The position numbers were made by a program, and so were the translations under genes. This document shows positions 23,592-33,883 of a DNA stretch of 64,000 nt, in pieces. Below the pieces are notes generated by a model. The model did not search any database and was not told the DNA's origin. It saw only the letters and a list, made by a program, of their open reading frames with translations. Within the stretch, counting starts at the first letter, position 1. Every line of letters starts with the position of its first letter. Origin of the DNA: Allosalinactinospora lopnorensis (lineage in GTDB: Bacteria; Actinomycetota; Actinomycetes; Streptosporangiales; Streptosporangiaceae); contig NZ_LAJC01000001.1 of the NCBI RefSeq assembly GCF_000981225.1, positions 167,303-231,302 on the forward strand. Reading direction: 5' to 3'.

Positions 23592-24761
23592 TTACCGGCG
23601 CTTGTTCCACGCGGCCCGGGCGCGCTCGACCGCGGGCCCAATGGCGCCACCCAGCGCCGCGACATCCCCGCGGTCCGAGCCGTGGCCGAGCGAGAAGCGC
23701 AGGGAGCTGCGCGCGGTCTCGGCCGAGGCCCCCATGGCGAGCAGCACGTGACTGGGCTGCGCGACGCCGGCAGAGCAGGCCGACCCCGTGGAGCACTCGA
23801 TCCCGCCGGCGTCGAGCAGCATCAGCAGGGCGTCGCCCTCGCACCCGGGGAAGGAGATGTGGGCGTTGCCCGGCAACCGGTCAACGGGGTGGCCGTTGAG
23901 CGTGATGTCGGGGACCGCCTTGCGGACGGTGGCGACCAGTTCGTCGCGGAGTTCGGCGAGCCGGGCCGTATGGGAGGCCCGCTCCTCCGCGGCCAGCCGG
24001 ACCGCGGTGGCGAAGCCGCGCAGCAGCGGCGTCATGAGCGTTCCCGAGCGGACCTCGCGCTCCTGCCCGCCACCGTGCAGGAGCGGGACCGGGTCGACGC
24101 CCCGTGACAGCAGCAGCGCCCCCGCACCCACCGGGCCGCCGATCTTGTGCCCGGTAAGGGTGAGCGCCGTGGCGCCGCTGGCGGCGAAGTCCACCGGCTC
24201 GGCGCCCACCGCCTGCACGGCGTCGGTGTGGAAGGGGATGCCGTGCTCGCGGGCGATCGCGGCGAGCTCGGCCACCGGCTGGACCGTGCCGACCTCGTTG
24301 TTCGCCCACATGACGGAGACCAGTGCGACATCGGTCGGGTCGCGCTCGATCGCGGCACGCAGCGTCTCGGGGTGTACCCGGCCGATCTCGTCGACCGGGA
24401 GTTCCTCGTAGACGGCCCCCTGGCGGTCGGCCATCCAGTGCGCGGGGTCGAGCACCGCATGGTGCTCCACCGCGCTCAGCAGGATCCGGCGCCGCGCGGG
24501 GTCGGCCTGGTTGCGCGCCCAGTACAGGCCCTTGACCGCGAGATTGTCGGCCTCGGTGCCGCCGCTGGTGAAGACCACCTCGCTCGGTGCCGCGCCGAGC
24601 GCCTCCCCGATGCTCTCGCGGGACTCCTCGACCGCCCTGCGGGCGCGGCGCCCCGCTCCATGCAGCGATGAGGCGTTGCCGAGGCGGCCGAACTCCTCCG
24701 TCATGTCCGCGATAACCTCGGGCCGGACGGACGTCGTGGCGGCATGATCCAGGTACACCAT
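23592..24761 (-). CDS. cysteine desulfurase (NifS/IscS type)
   Basis: This PLP enzyme moves sulfur from cysteine to acceptors. The 389-residue protein starts [16 protein letters not shown]. The PLP lysine is K206 ([13 protein letters not shown]), the PLP-stacking histidine lies in SAVEHHAVL, and the persulfide cysteine is C329 in [10 protein letters not shown]; the short active loop indicates group I. In this neighbourhood its likely partner is MnmA, although iron-sulfur assembly cannot be excluded. No isc or suf genes are in the window. Confidence 0.93.
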   Translation of the reverse strand: MVYLDHAATTSVRPEVIADMTEEFGRLGNASSLHGAGRRARRAVEESRESIGEALGAAPSEVVFTSGGTEADNLAVKGLYWARNQADPARRRILLSAVEHHAVLDPAHWMADRQGAVYEELPVDEIGRVHPETLRAAIERDPTDVALVSVMWANNEVGTVQPVAELAAIAREHGIPFHTDAVQAVGAEPVDFAASGATALTLTGHKIGGPVGAGALLLSRGVDPVPLLHGGGQEREVRSGTLMTPLLRGFATAVRLAAEERASHTARLAELRDELVATVRKAVPDITLNGHPVDRLPGNAHISFPGCEGDALLMLLDAGGIECSTGSACSAGVAQPSHVLLAMGASAETARSSLRFSLGHGSDRGDVAALGGAIGPAVERARAAWNKRR

Positions 24762-24876
24762 GGTGTGTTCAGGATACGGCGGGCCGTCCGGGCTCCGCTC
24801 CGCGCGGTACCCGGCCCACGGAAGCGAGAGCGGCCCCGGGCGTCCCGGGGCCGCTGGGACGGCCGTCAGGAGCCGG

Positions 24877-25821
24877 CTACTTCCGCCTGCCGATCTCCTC
24901 CGTCAGCTGCGGGGCGACCTTGTGCAGGTCGCCGATGACACCGAAGTCGGCGAGCTCGAAGATCGGCGCCTCGGGGTCCTTGTTGACCGCGACGATGTTC
25001 TTCGAGGTCTGCATGCCCGCCCGGTGCTGGATCGCACCGGAGATGCCGAGCGCGATGTAGAGGTTCGGGCTGACCGTCTTACCGGTCTGACCGACCTGGA
25101 ACTGGTTGGGGTACCAGCCCGAGTCTACCGCCGCACGCGAGGCGCCGACGGCGGCGCCGAGCGCGTCGGCCAAACCCTCCACCACGGAGAAGTCGTCGGA
25201 GCCGACACCGCGGCCGCCGGAGACCACGATCGCGGCCTCGGCGAGCTCCGGTCGTGCGCCCTTCTCCTGCACCACGCGCTCGGTGACCTTGGCGCCCTTG
25301 GCGGCGTCGGAGAGCTCGACGGAGACCTCCTCCTCCACCGCCGCCCCCTGCGCGGCCTCCGGCGCAACGGAGTTCGGCCGGACCGCGACGACCGGGATCC
25401 CCGCCGTCACCTTGGCGTGGGTGATGGTGCTGCCGCCGAAGACGCTGTGCTCGGTGACGATCTCGGCGTCGACGTCGACGACATCGGTCAGCACGCCGGA
25501 GCCCAGCTTGACAGCGGTCCGGCCGGCGACCTCCTTGTTCTCGGGGGTGGCCGAGACCAGGATCGCGGCGGCCGACGCGTCGTTGGCCAGCTTGGCCAGC
25601 AGTTCCGCCTTCGGCGCGACGACGTAGTCGTTCAGCTCCGCCGGGGCCACGTACACCTTCTCGGCACCGAACTCGGCCAGTCTCGCCTTGCCCGATTCCG
25701 CCCCCTCACCGACCCACACGGCCGCGGGCTCGCCGATGCGGCGAGCGGCGGTGAGCAGTTCGGTGGTGACCTTCTTGATCTCTCCGTCGACGTGGTCGAC
25801 GAGGACGAGGACCTCAGCCAT
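24877..25821 (-). CDS. etfA: electron transfer flavoprotein alpha subunit
   Basis: EtfA carries the FAD that accepts electrons from acyl-CoA dehydrogenases. The product is 314 residues from ATG 25821, which follows GAAGGATT. The FAD-binding C-terminal signature is clear: [59 protein letters not shown] and [16 protein letters not shown]. It lies 31 bp downstream of etfB in one operon. Confidence 0.97.
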   Translation of the reverse strand: MAEVLVLVDHVDGEIKKVTTELLTAARRIGEPAAVWVGEGAESGKARLAEFGAEKVYVAPAELNDYVVAPKAELLAKLANDASAAAILVSATPENKEVAGRTAVKLGSGVLTDVVDVDAEIVTEHSVFGGSTITHAKVTAGIPVVAVRPNSVAPEAAQGAAVEEEVSVELSDAAKGAKVTERVVQEKGARPELAEAAIVVSGGRGVGSDDFSVVEGLADALGAAVGASRAAVDSGWYPNQFQVGQTGKTVSPNLYIALGISGAIQHRAGMQTSKNIVAVNKDPEAPIFELADFGVIGDLHKVAPQLTEEIGRRK

Positions 25822-25852
25822 ATCCGTAATCCTTCTTTCGTCTCCGCCGGAC

Positions 25853-26632
25853 CTACACGAACTTCTTCTCGGCGAGGAAGTCGGCGACCTTGGTGCCGCC
25901 GTCGCCCTCGTCCTTGACGATGGTGCCCGCGGCACGCGGCGGAGCCGGAGCGAAGTCCACGGTCTCGGTCGTCGCGTTGGCGAGGCCGACCTTGGCCGCG
26001 TCGATCTCGGCGTCAGCGATCGTCAGCTTCTCGACCGGCTTCTTCTTCGCCTGCATGATGAGCTTGAACGAGGGGTAGCGCGGCTCGTTGATCTTCTCGA
26101 CCACGGAGACCACGGCCGGCAGCTGCGCCTCGACGACGTCGTAGCCGTAGTCGGTGAGGCGCTGGACCTTGATGGCCCGGCCCTCGATATCGACCTTGCC
26201 GGCGAGGGTGAGCTGGGGCAGTTCGAGGTACTCGGCCAGGGCGGCGCCGACGACACCGGTGCGCGCGTCCGTGGACTCCGAGCCCAGGACGACCAGGTCG
26301 AACTCCATCCTGCCCAGCGCCCGGGAGAGCGCGTAGGCGGTCTGGAGAGCGTCGCTGCCGTGCAGCGCCTCATCGTTGACGTGCACGGCCTTGTCGGCTC
26401 CCATGGACAGCGCCTTGCGGATCGAGTCCGTGGCCTGGTCCGGTCCCATCGTCAGAACGGTGACCTCGCCGCCGTGCTTCTCCCTGAGGAGGAGGGCCTC
26501 CTCGATCGCGTACTCGTCGAGCTCGTTGATGACGCCATCGGACGCCGCGCGGTCCAGCGTCTTGTCATCCGACGAGAGTTTCCGCTCGGTCGCCGTATCC
26601 GGGACCTGCTTGACCAAAACGACAATATTCAT
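25853..26632 (-). CDS. etfB: electron transfer flavoprotein beta subunit
   Basis: The 259-residue partner of EtfA binds AMP. It begins MNIVVLVKQVPDTATERKL and has the ETF-beta signature near VLGSESTDARTGVVGAALAEYL. I chose ATG 26632 because the conserved VKQVPD block begins directly after it; GGGAGG lies 13 bases upstream, farther than ideal. With etfA it links beta-oxidation to the respiratory chain. A TetR-type inverted repeat lies about 170 bp upstream. Confidence 0.96.
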   Translation of the reverse strand: MNIVVLVKQVPDTATERKLSSDDKTLDRAASDGVINELDEYAIEEALLLREKHGGEVTVLTMGPDQATDSIRKALSMGADKAVHVNDEALHGSDALQTAYALSRALGRMEFDLVVLGSESTDARTGVVGAALAEYLELPQLTLAGKVDIEGRAIKVQRLTDYGYDVVEAQLPAVVSVVEKINEPRYPSFKLIMQAKKKPVEKLTIADAEIDAAKVGLANATTETVDFAPAPPRAAGTIVKDEGDGGTKVADFLAEKKFV

Positions 26633-26800
26633 GGCCGGTGGCCAACCTCCCTGCACTCCCATGCGCCGTCCCGTCGGAGGGCGCGGACGCCTGACGCGTC
26701 GGTGTCCCTAAGGATGCCGGACGCCCGATGGTCGCCCGGCAGCGGGGCAGACGTTCACGTCACGCCGTCCCGCCTGATCAGTCTGCGACTCACCCCCGAT

Positions 26801-26816
26801 GTTACTGACTAGTAGC
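26801..26816. promoter_or_regulatory. inverted repeat upstream of etfBA, possible TetR-family operator
   Basis: GTTACT and AGTAGC flank GACT: TACT-N4-AGTA is a perfect short dyad in a 16-bp near-palindrome. The form resembles operators of TetR regulators of fatty acid degradation. No regulator gene is adjacent, so this is inference. Confidence 0.3.
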
Positions 26817-26879
26817 ACAAGGGTAAACGCCGGGCGCGATCATCGATTGAGGCAAGATTCACCTAGCCACGCGGCACCC

Positions 26880-28862
26880 TTACGAGAACCACCCGGAGGG
26901 CCCCTGTATCGGATTCCACGCGGGAATGGCGGTGTACCCCAGCGAGAGGAAGAACAGGGCCAGGAGTACGGCCCCGATCATGACTCCCCAGTAGACGTAA
27001 TCATTGCGGATGGTGATGTTCTCGACCATCCACCGGGCCTGGCGCCGCGCACCCCGGCCGTTGGGGCCGAGGAAGCTCAGGATCACAACGGTGAAGAGCG
27101 CGAAGGCGCCCACATCGTTGGGCGTCGTCCTGTCGGTGGCGAATCCGACCACCAGCCCGAGGACGATGCCGGCCAGCAGGTACCCCAACCCGTAGAACAG
27201 CGTGACGCCGAGGTTGCGCACCACGGCCCAAGGCATACTCAACGCGATGACCATGTGGTCGGAATTGCGCGGACCACGGGTCTGCAACCGCCGGGCGTGC
27301 TCGCTCTTGACGGTGTCGAGCGCCCCTGTGATGCCCGCGGCCAGTACACCGACCACCGCCCCGATCATCGGGACGACCAGGCAGAGGCCGGCCACCACCA
27401 GCAGCACCGGCACCAGGAACAGCGGGGGAAGCCGGCGCGGCTCCGCCTCGTCGTAGTAACCGCCGTAGCCGGTGTCCTCCTCGCGGCGGCCCCAATAGTC
27501 GCTGATCCGGTCGCCGCCGCCGCGCTTGAATCGGTCGAGGAAGCCCGCCCTCTCCTCGCGCTCCTGGGCCGGGAACGTCGACGTGCGGCTGCTGCCGGAA
27601 TTCCGCCCGACCGGGGTGAGGATGTCCCGGAACTCCTCCGGACGCAGTGTCGAGTTGAAGTACTGGGTGCGCGGCTCCAGCGGATCCTCGGGTGCCTGCG
27701 CCCCCATCATGCTGGTGGCCTGCGGGTCCTGCGGCGGCGCCACCATGGTCTGGTCCGCCTGGTCCGACCCGTCGGGGCCGGCGACCACGGTGTGGTCGCT
27801 CTCCGGCGCGGCCCCGGATCCGGCGGCCGCCTCCCTGTCCTCCTCATCGCGGCGGTAGGACTATGGCGGCGCCCGCGGCGGCTCCGGCCGCCCGGCCCCG
27901 GCGGCGCCCGCGGCCATGGCGCCGAACGCACCGCCTCCCCCGCCCTGGGGGCCGGGGTCTGGTGTCGCGCCCTGCATCGTGTGGTTCCCGGTCAGTCCCG
28001 AGGCCTCGTACTGCGAGAGGTCCTCGCTCCAGGGCAGGTCGAGGTTGAGGCGGCCGGCCTCGGCGACGAGCTGCGCGGCCGTCGGGCGGGGCGCCATGTC
28101 GCGCGCCACAGCGCGTCGCACCAAGGGCTGCAGCTCCTCGGGCATGCCCTCCAGGTTGACCTCGCCGTTGAGGATGCGGAAGAAGATGACCTCGAACGAT
28201 CCCGCCCCGTAGGGAGGATTGCCGGTGGCGGCGAAGGCCACCGTGCCGCCCCAGGCATGGACGTCGGTGGCGGGACCGAGGTCGGTGCCCTCGATGACCT
28301 CCGGCGAGAGGTAACTGGGGGTGCCGACGAACGTGCCGGTCTGGGTGAGTTTCGCGCCGTCGACCGCGTGGGCGATGCCGAAGTCGATGACGATGGGCTC
28401 TCCGTTGGAGATGATGACGTTCCCGGGCTTGAGGTCGCGGTGGATGACCTCGGCCGCATGGATGTCGTCGATCGCCTGGGCCAGGCCGGTGACGAACCGG
28501 CTCAGGGCCCGTCCACGCAGGGGACCGTGATCGGTGACCGTGGCGTCCAGCGTGGGGCCGGGAATGTACTCGGTGACGACCCAGGGGCGCTCGGCGCTGG
28601 TGTCAGCGTCGATGACCTCGGCGACGTTCCGGCTGTGCACCCGACGCATGGTCTCGACCTCGCGGTGCAGTCGGGCCCGGGCGATGTTGTCGCCGGCCAC
28701 CTCGGGCTTGAGTACCTTGATCGCGACCAACTGGTCCTGCCGAGGGTCCACGCCTTGGTACACAACCCCCATTCCGCCCTGTCCGATACTGCGACGGATC
28801 AGGTACGGACCTATGCGGGCCGGCAGCTCCTCGCCCTCGGAGAAACCTGCCGTCATTGCCAT
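26880..28862 (-). CDS. Ser/Thr protein kinase with C-terminal membrane domain, interrupted by an in-frame TAG
   Basis: The kinase domain (about 15-280) has the glycine loop GQGGMGVVY at 27-35, Lys49 in AIKV, catalytic HRDLKPGNVII, DFG as IDFGIAHAV and the activation-end APE equivalent SPEVIEG. A linker follows, then TAG at 27861-27863. The same frame continues at once as SYRRDEEDREAAAG with no other stop down to 26880, adding a linker and about four membrane segments. A Tyr codon (TAC) one base away would give a 660-residue protein. Either the TAG is an error or nonsense change, or the two halves are separate; a GTG at 27788 could start the second. The protein probably phosphorylates other proteins from the membrane. 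There is a GAGGGGA ribosome binding site. Confidence 0.85.
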
Positions 28863-29229
28863 AGCGAACTCATCCCCTCAAACCCCGCATAACCACCGCG
28901 TCCAGCCTATCGGCCGGGGGCGTTCGGGCACCTGTGACGGTTAAAGAGCCGGTGGTCGCCTCGCACCGCACCCGGTCCTCCGATCCGGGCGGGAAGGCCA
29001 TCCGGCACGCCGCCTGCCCCCGGAGGCCCGGGAAACGAAACCATGCCGTTTCGGGCGAGGTGCGACCAATCCGGCGATCTCTCGATTATGACGGAGACTC
29101 GGGGTCCACAGTTCCGAATTCGGCCTCTCGAAATGAGGATCCGAGTATCCGCCACCGGCACGCCCGGGGAGATCCCCGGAAACCCGGGAAGAGCCCTCCC
29201 CGGATGCGGGCGACCCGCGGGTCGAGCGG
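28863..29229. other. intergenic region between kinase and deacylase genes
   Basis: This 367-bp stretch has no supportable gene. It contains several small GC dyads near 29155-29215 just past the YbaK stop, which may end that transcript, and presumably the leftward kinase promoter. Confidence 0.4.
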
Positions 29230-29774
29230 TCACTCAACGGGCACGCCCAGCCCCTCGATGACCTCCGCCCCCGGCAGGTCGGCCAGGGCCGCGCCCGGAA
29301 CGATCAGCTTGGAACGGCGCACCCCACTGCCGATCACCGCGTGAGGACATTCGAGCACGGCGGAGTCGACCAGAATCGGCCAGTCGCCGGGAAGACCGAT
29401 AGGGGTGATGCCGCCGTACTCCATCCCGGTGGCCTCGACCACCTCGTCCTGGCGCGCGAACGACGCCTTGCGCGCTCCCATGCGCCTGCGCACGACCCCG
29501 TTGACATCGGCCCGCGCCGAAGCCCGCACCAGGCAGGCCGCCATGCGCACCTGGCCGCCCCGCTTGGCCGCGACCACCACGCAGTTCACCGACGCTCCGT
29601 GGGAACGCCATAGGCCTCCCCCAGGGCCGCGGTGTCGGCGTGCGCCGGGTCGATCTCGGCGACGATCAGCTCCGCGGCCGGAATGCCGCTCTTCCCGCCC
29701 TCGACCGCGGCCGCCACCGGAGCGGCGAGCAGGTCGTCGCCGCTGGTGACGGGCCGCGGTTCCAGTCCCCACAT
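29230..29774 (-). CDS. YbaK/ProX-type aminoacyl-tRNA deacylase, one apparent frameshift
   Basis: Family members remove wrongly attached amino acids from tRNA in trans. The gene starts at ATG 29774 with AGGAGA six bases upstream, reading MWGLEPRPVTSGDDLLAAPV. The frame breaks near 29591-29594: AYGVPTER then stop; one added base continues as SVNCVVVAAKRGGQ. The repaired product is about 181 residues. The later part, VRRRMGARKASFARQDEVVEATG and EYGGITPIGLP, matches the YbaK core. It begins 10 bp after the enoyl-CoA hydratase and is probably co-transcribed with it. Confidence 0.8.
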
Positions 29775-29784
29775 CGCATCTCTC

Positions 29785-30573
29785 CTAACGGCCGGAGAAC
29801 CGCGCCTGACCGGGCCCCTTCTCCACGAAGGTACGCATGCCCGCCTTCTGGTCCTCGGTGGCGAAGAGACCGGCGAACTGCAGCCGCTCGACCTCCAGAC
29901 CGGTGTCGAGGTCGGTTTCCAGCCCGGAGTCGATCGCCTGCTTGGCGGCGCGCAGGGCGATCGCGGGCCCATCAGCGTAGCGCGCCGCCATGGCGGCAGC
30001 CGTGGAGTACACCTCCGCGGCCGGAACGGCGTCGTCGACCAGCCCGATCCGCAGCGCCTCCTCGGCCGGGACCATCCGCCCGGTGTAGATCATGTCCTTG
30101 GCCCGGGCCGGTCCGACCAGGCGCGGAAGCCGCTGCGTCCCGCCGGCGCCGGGGATGACCCCCAGCAGGATCTCCGGCTGGCCGAGCTTCGCGTCGTCGG
30201 CCGCCACCCGGAAATCGGCGCACAGCGCCAGTTCGCAGCCACCACCCAGAGCGTAGCCGGTGATGGCGGCGATGACCGGTTGGGGAATCCGCGCCACCGC
30301 GGTGAACGCGTCCTGCAGTGTCCGCGAGTGCGCCGACATCTCGGCGTAGCCCATCTCCGCCATCTCCTTGACGTCGGCCCCTGCCGCGAACACCTTCTCG
30401 CCACCGTAGAGGACCACCGCACGCACCGAGCCGTCCTCGGCCACCCGCGCCGCAGCGGCGCCGATCTCCCGCTGCATCTGCGCGTCCAGCGCGTTCATCT
30501 TCGGCCGGTCCAGCCGGATCACCGCGACGGCCGGGTTCTTCGGATCAGACTCCACACGAACGAACTCACCCAC
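29785..30573 (-). CDS. enoyl-CoA hydratase/isomerase family protein
   Basis: This crotonase-fold protein of 262 residues probably hydrates 2-enoyl-CoA in beta-oxidation. The start is GTG 30573 with AAAGG before it; in-frame codons upstream are not conserved in character. Oxyanion-hole and catalytic segments are intact: KVFAAGADVKEMA, ALGGGCELALCADFRVA (first Glu) and GQPEILLGVIPGAGGTQRLPRL (second Glu). Both catalytic glutamates indicate a hydratase. A role with the etfBA genes 3 kb away is plausible but unproved. Confidence 0.9.
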   Translation of the reverse strand: MGEFVRVESDPKNPAVAVIRLDRPKMNALDAQMQREIGAAAARVAEDGSVRAVVLYGGEKVFAAGADVKEMAEMGYAEMSAHSRTLQDAFTAVARIPQPVIAAITGYALGGGCELALCADFRVAADDAKLGQPEILLGVIPGAGGTQRLPRLVGPARAKDMIYTGRMVPAEEALRIGLVDDAVPAAEVYSTAAAMAARYADGPAIALRAAKQAIDSGLETDLDTGLEVERLQFAGLFATEDQKAGMRTFVEKGPGQARFSGR

Positions 30574-30732
30574 GGGCCACACACCTTTCAGCCATACCGG
30601 ATCACAGCCTGAACCATGGCAAACCATTCCACACCGCCGGCCGCGACGCGTCACCGCGGCGGCGGTAGGTACGCGGGCCGCAGGCGCCGGAGCCGCGGCG
30701 GCCCCGACCGGTTCCGGTCCGGGTGCGGGTCC

Positions 30733-33367
30733 CTAGCGCAGCACGACCCCGTCGCCCATTCCCCCCGGCGGGTCGGGAAGGGCGAGGAGGCCCATCTCAG
30801 CGGGATCGGCGAGGAGCGGGTGCTTGGGCATGACCCGCACCGTGTAGCCGCAGGAGCCGGCGCGCTCCAGCGGGATCGTGCCCGAGTAACGGGCCGGCGC
30901 ACCGTCGCTCCCGGCGCCGCCGACCGCGACGAGCCCCACGAAGGCCGGATCCACCAGATGCTCGGAGGGGGCGACCCTGCCGACCGCGGCGTGCACGCAG
31001 ACATCCTTGGGATCGAGGTCGCCCAGGGAGACGGTGGCCAGCACCTCCAGTTCGCCGCCGACCTGCGGCGGGTCCTCGACGCCCCCCACCTCGACGTGCT
31101 CGATGCGCACGTCGTTCCAGGACCGGCGGACTCGCTGCTTCCACGCCGTGAGCTCGCGCGCGCCGGCCATGCCGTCGCCGGTGAGCAGCCGGGAGGAATC
31201 GGCCGCCCCTTGGTAGAGGCGGGCCACGTAGTCCTGCACCATCCGGGTCGCCAGGACCTTCGGACCGAGCGAGACCAGTGTGTGCTTGACCATCTCCAGC
31301 CAGCGCTTGGGCAGGCCGCGCTCGTCCTGGTCGTAGAAGAGGGGGATGACCTGCTCCTCGAACATGTCGTGGAGCGCGGTCGCCTCCAGCGCATCGCGGC
31401 GGTCGGGATCGCCCACCTCCTCGGCGGTGGGGATGGCCCAGCCGTTGGAGCCGTCGAACCACTCCTCCCACCAGCCGTCCCGGATGGACAGGTTGAGCCC
31501 GCCGTTCAGCGCGGACTTCATCCCGGAGGTGCCGCAGGCTTCCAGCGGGCGGAGCGGATTGTTCAGCCACACATCACAGCCCTGCACCAGGGAACGGGCC
31601 AGTGCCATGTCGTAGTCGGGCAGGAAGACGATGCGGTGGCGCACCTCCGGATCGTCGGTGAAGCGCACGATCTCCTGGATGAGGCGCTTGCCGCCCTCAT
31701 CGGCCGGATGCGCCTTGCCTGCGATGACGATCTGCAGCGGGCGCTCTGGATCGGTGAGCATCGCCTTCAGCCTGGCGCGGTCGCGCAGCATCAGGGTGAG
31801 CCGCTTGTAGGAAGGGACCCTGCGGGCGAACCCGACCGTGAGGACGTCGGCATCGAGGACATCGTCGATCCAGCCGAGTTCGGCTTCGCTGGCGCCCCTC
31901 TGCCGCCAGGAGTCGCGCAGCCGCGCGCGGGCGGTGATGACCAGCCGCTCCCGCAGGATACGCCGCATCTCCCAGAGCTCGGCCTCAGAGGCACCGGTGA
32001 TCTTGCGCCAGCCCTCGGGGCGGGTGAACTCGGCGGAGTCGGGCACGATGCGCTGGGCCAGGTCCTGCGCCTCCTCAGCGACCCAGGTGCGCGCGTGCAC
32101 GCCATTGGTGACGGAGGTGATCGGCACCTCCGCGGTGTCGAAGCCCGGCCACAGGCCTTGGAACATCCCCCGACTGACCGCACCGTGCAGGCTGCTCACC
32201 CCGTTGACGCGCTGCGCCAACCGCATGCCCATGACGGCCATGTTGAACACGGCGGGATCGCCGCCCGCGTAGTCCTCGACCCCGAGCTGCAGCACGCGGT
32301 CCAGAGGCAGCCCCTCGACCGGGGATTCCTTCGCGAAGTGCCGTTCGACGAGCTCGCGCGGGAACCGGTCGATCCCGGCTGATACGGGGGTGTGCGTTGT
32401 GAAGACGGTCCCCGCCCGGGTCGCCTCCAGCGCCTGGTCGAACGTCAGGGCTCCGCTCTTCATGTACTCGCGTACGCGCTCCAGGCCGAGGAAGCCCGCG
32501 TGCCCCTCGTTCATATGGAAGACCTCGGGCTCCGGGTGACCGGTCAGCTCGCAGTGGGCCCGCACCGCCCGGACTCCGCCGACGCGAGGAGCAGTTCCTG
32601 GCGCAGCCGGTGCTCGGACCCGCCGCCGTAGAGCCGGTCGGTGACACTGCGCAGCTCGGGATCGTTGGCCTGGTGACAGGCGTCGAGCAGCAGTAGCGGG
32701 ATCCGGCCCACCCGGACCACCCAGATGTGTGCGACGAGGGGCGTCCCGCCCGGCAGGCCGATGGTGATGCGGACGGGATCGTCGGCGGTGTCGCGCAGTT
32801 GGGTCATGGGGAGCCCGCTCGGGTCGATCTCGGGGTAGTGCTCCATCTGCCAGCCTCGGGGGAGAGGCTCTGGCAGAAGTAGCCGTGCCGGTAGAGCAGC
32901 CCCACGCCGATCAGCGGGACCCCTAGGTCGCTGGCGCTCTTCAGGTGGTCGCCGGCCAGGATCCCGAGCCCGCCCGAGTACTGGGGCAGGGCGGCCGTCA
33001 ACCCGTACTCGGCGGAGAAGTAGGCGACGGCCGAGGGCGGGGACGCGCCCGCGCCATCGCCCCCTTCGAGCAGCTCCTGGTACCAGCGCGGCCCGGTGAG
33101 GTAGCCCTCCAGATCGGCGGCCGCTTCGTGCAGCCTGGCGCGGAACCCCGCGTCAGCGGCGAGTTCGGCGAAACGCTCGCTGGTGACCTCCCCGAGCATG
33201 CGGTAGGGGTCGTGGCCGACGACCTCCCAGATGCCGGGGTCGATCGCGGCGAACACCTCGCGGGTCGGAGTGTGCCACGCCCATCGGAGATTGGCCGCTA
33301 GGGATCCCAGCGGCGCGAGTTCTTGGGGCAGGACGGTACGGACGGTGAACGTACGGATCGCCTTCAC
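30733..33367 (-). CDS. glgP: alpha-glucan (maltodextrin/glycogen) phosphorylase, two apparent frameshifts
   Basis: This PLP enzyme releases glucose-1-phosphate from alpha-1,4-glucan. It begins MKAIRTFTVRTVLPQELAPL at ATG 33367, as in the short actinobacterial GlgP family with its DUF3417-type N-terminus. The frame breaks near 32853 (SLSPEGWQMEHYPEIDP loses a base) and near 32584 (ELLLGVGGVRAVRAHCELTG loses a base); one G at each repairs about 878 residues. The PLP region carries GTSGMKSALNGGLNLSI and the phosphate site NPLRPLEACG. It is divergent from glgE; a CRP-type site lies in the shared 516-bp promoter region, suggesting joint carbon control. Confidence 0.92.
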
Positions 33368-33674
33368 GGATGGTGAGGCTAGTCAAACTCCCGGGAATGC
33401 GCGACCCCGGCACACCGAAAATCCCGCATCCGCCGGGACCGGCTTTACTCCCGACCCGGGGCCGCCCCTCCGGCGCCGTCGGAAACGGCGAAGACACTCG
33501 CTTCACGGCTTTCGGTTTCCCTGAATTTACAGCAGGGACGGCACACTCCTCCTGATTTATTTGAACTTCATCCACCTGAAACCCTCGGTGCGAACCCTCG
33601 CGCAACCGGCGCCTGATTTGTCCGATTTAACCGAATCGATACCCGATGACCAGGCAATATGGAAGCGCTGACTG

Positions 33675-33690
33675 TGTGACGACAATCACA
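33675..33690. promoter_or_regulatory. perfect CRP/GlxR-type operator between glgP and glgE
   Basis: TGTGA-CGACAA-TCACA matches the cAMP-receptor family consensus TGTGA-N6-TCACA without a mismatch. It lies 308 bp from the glgP start and 194 bp from the glgE start, in the 516-bp (33368-33883) divergent gap, which is AT-richer than the surroundings and holds no gene. The exact promoters were not resolved. Confidence 0.6.
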
Positions 33691-33883
33691 AAAATAGATC
33701 ACCGTGTGCCGTCGGCGAGCGGCCAATCGGCATCGAGGATAGATATTGGAACACACCGGAACCGGACGGCGGAGCTCCCCGGCTCCGCTTTTCGACGGGT
33801 CTCTTTGCAATCTCTTTGCTTTCTGTTGGGCAACCAAAACGCAAATCTCCGAACCGCTCGGAACACGATTTTACGGTGCAGCT

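Noticed and set aside
27861..27863. TAG as a read-through or pyrrolysine codon in the kinase
   Set aside because: No pyl genes or insertion signal are seen and the position is in a variable linker; error or nonsense change is simpler.
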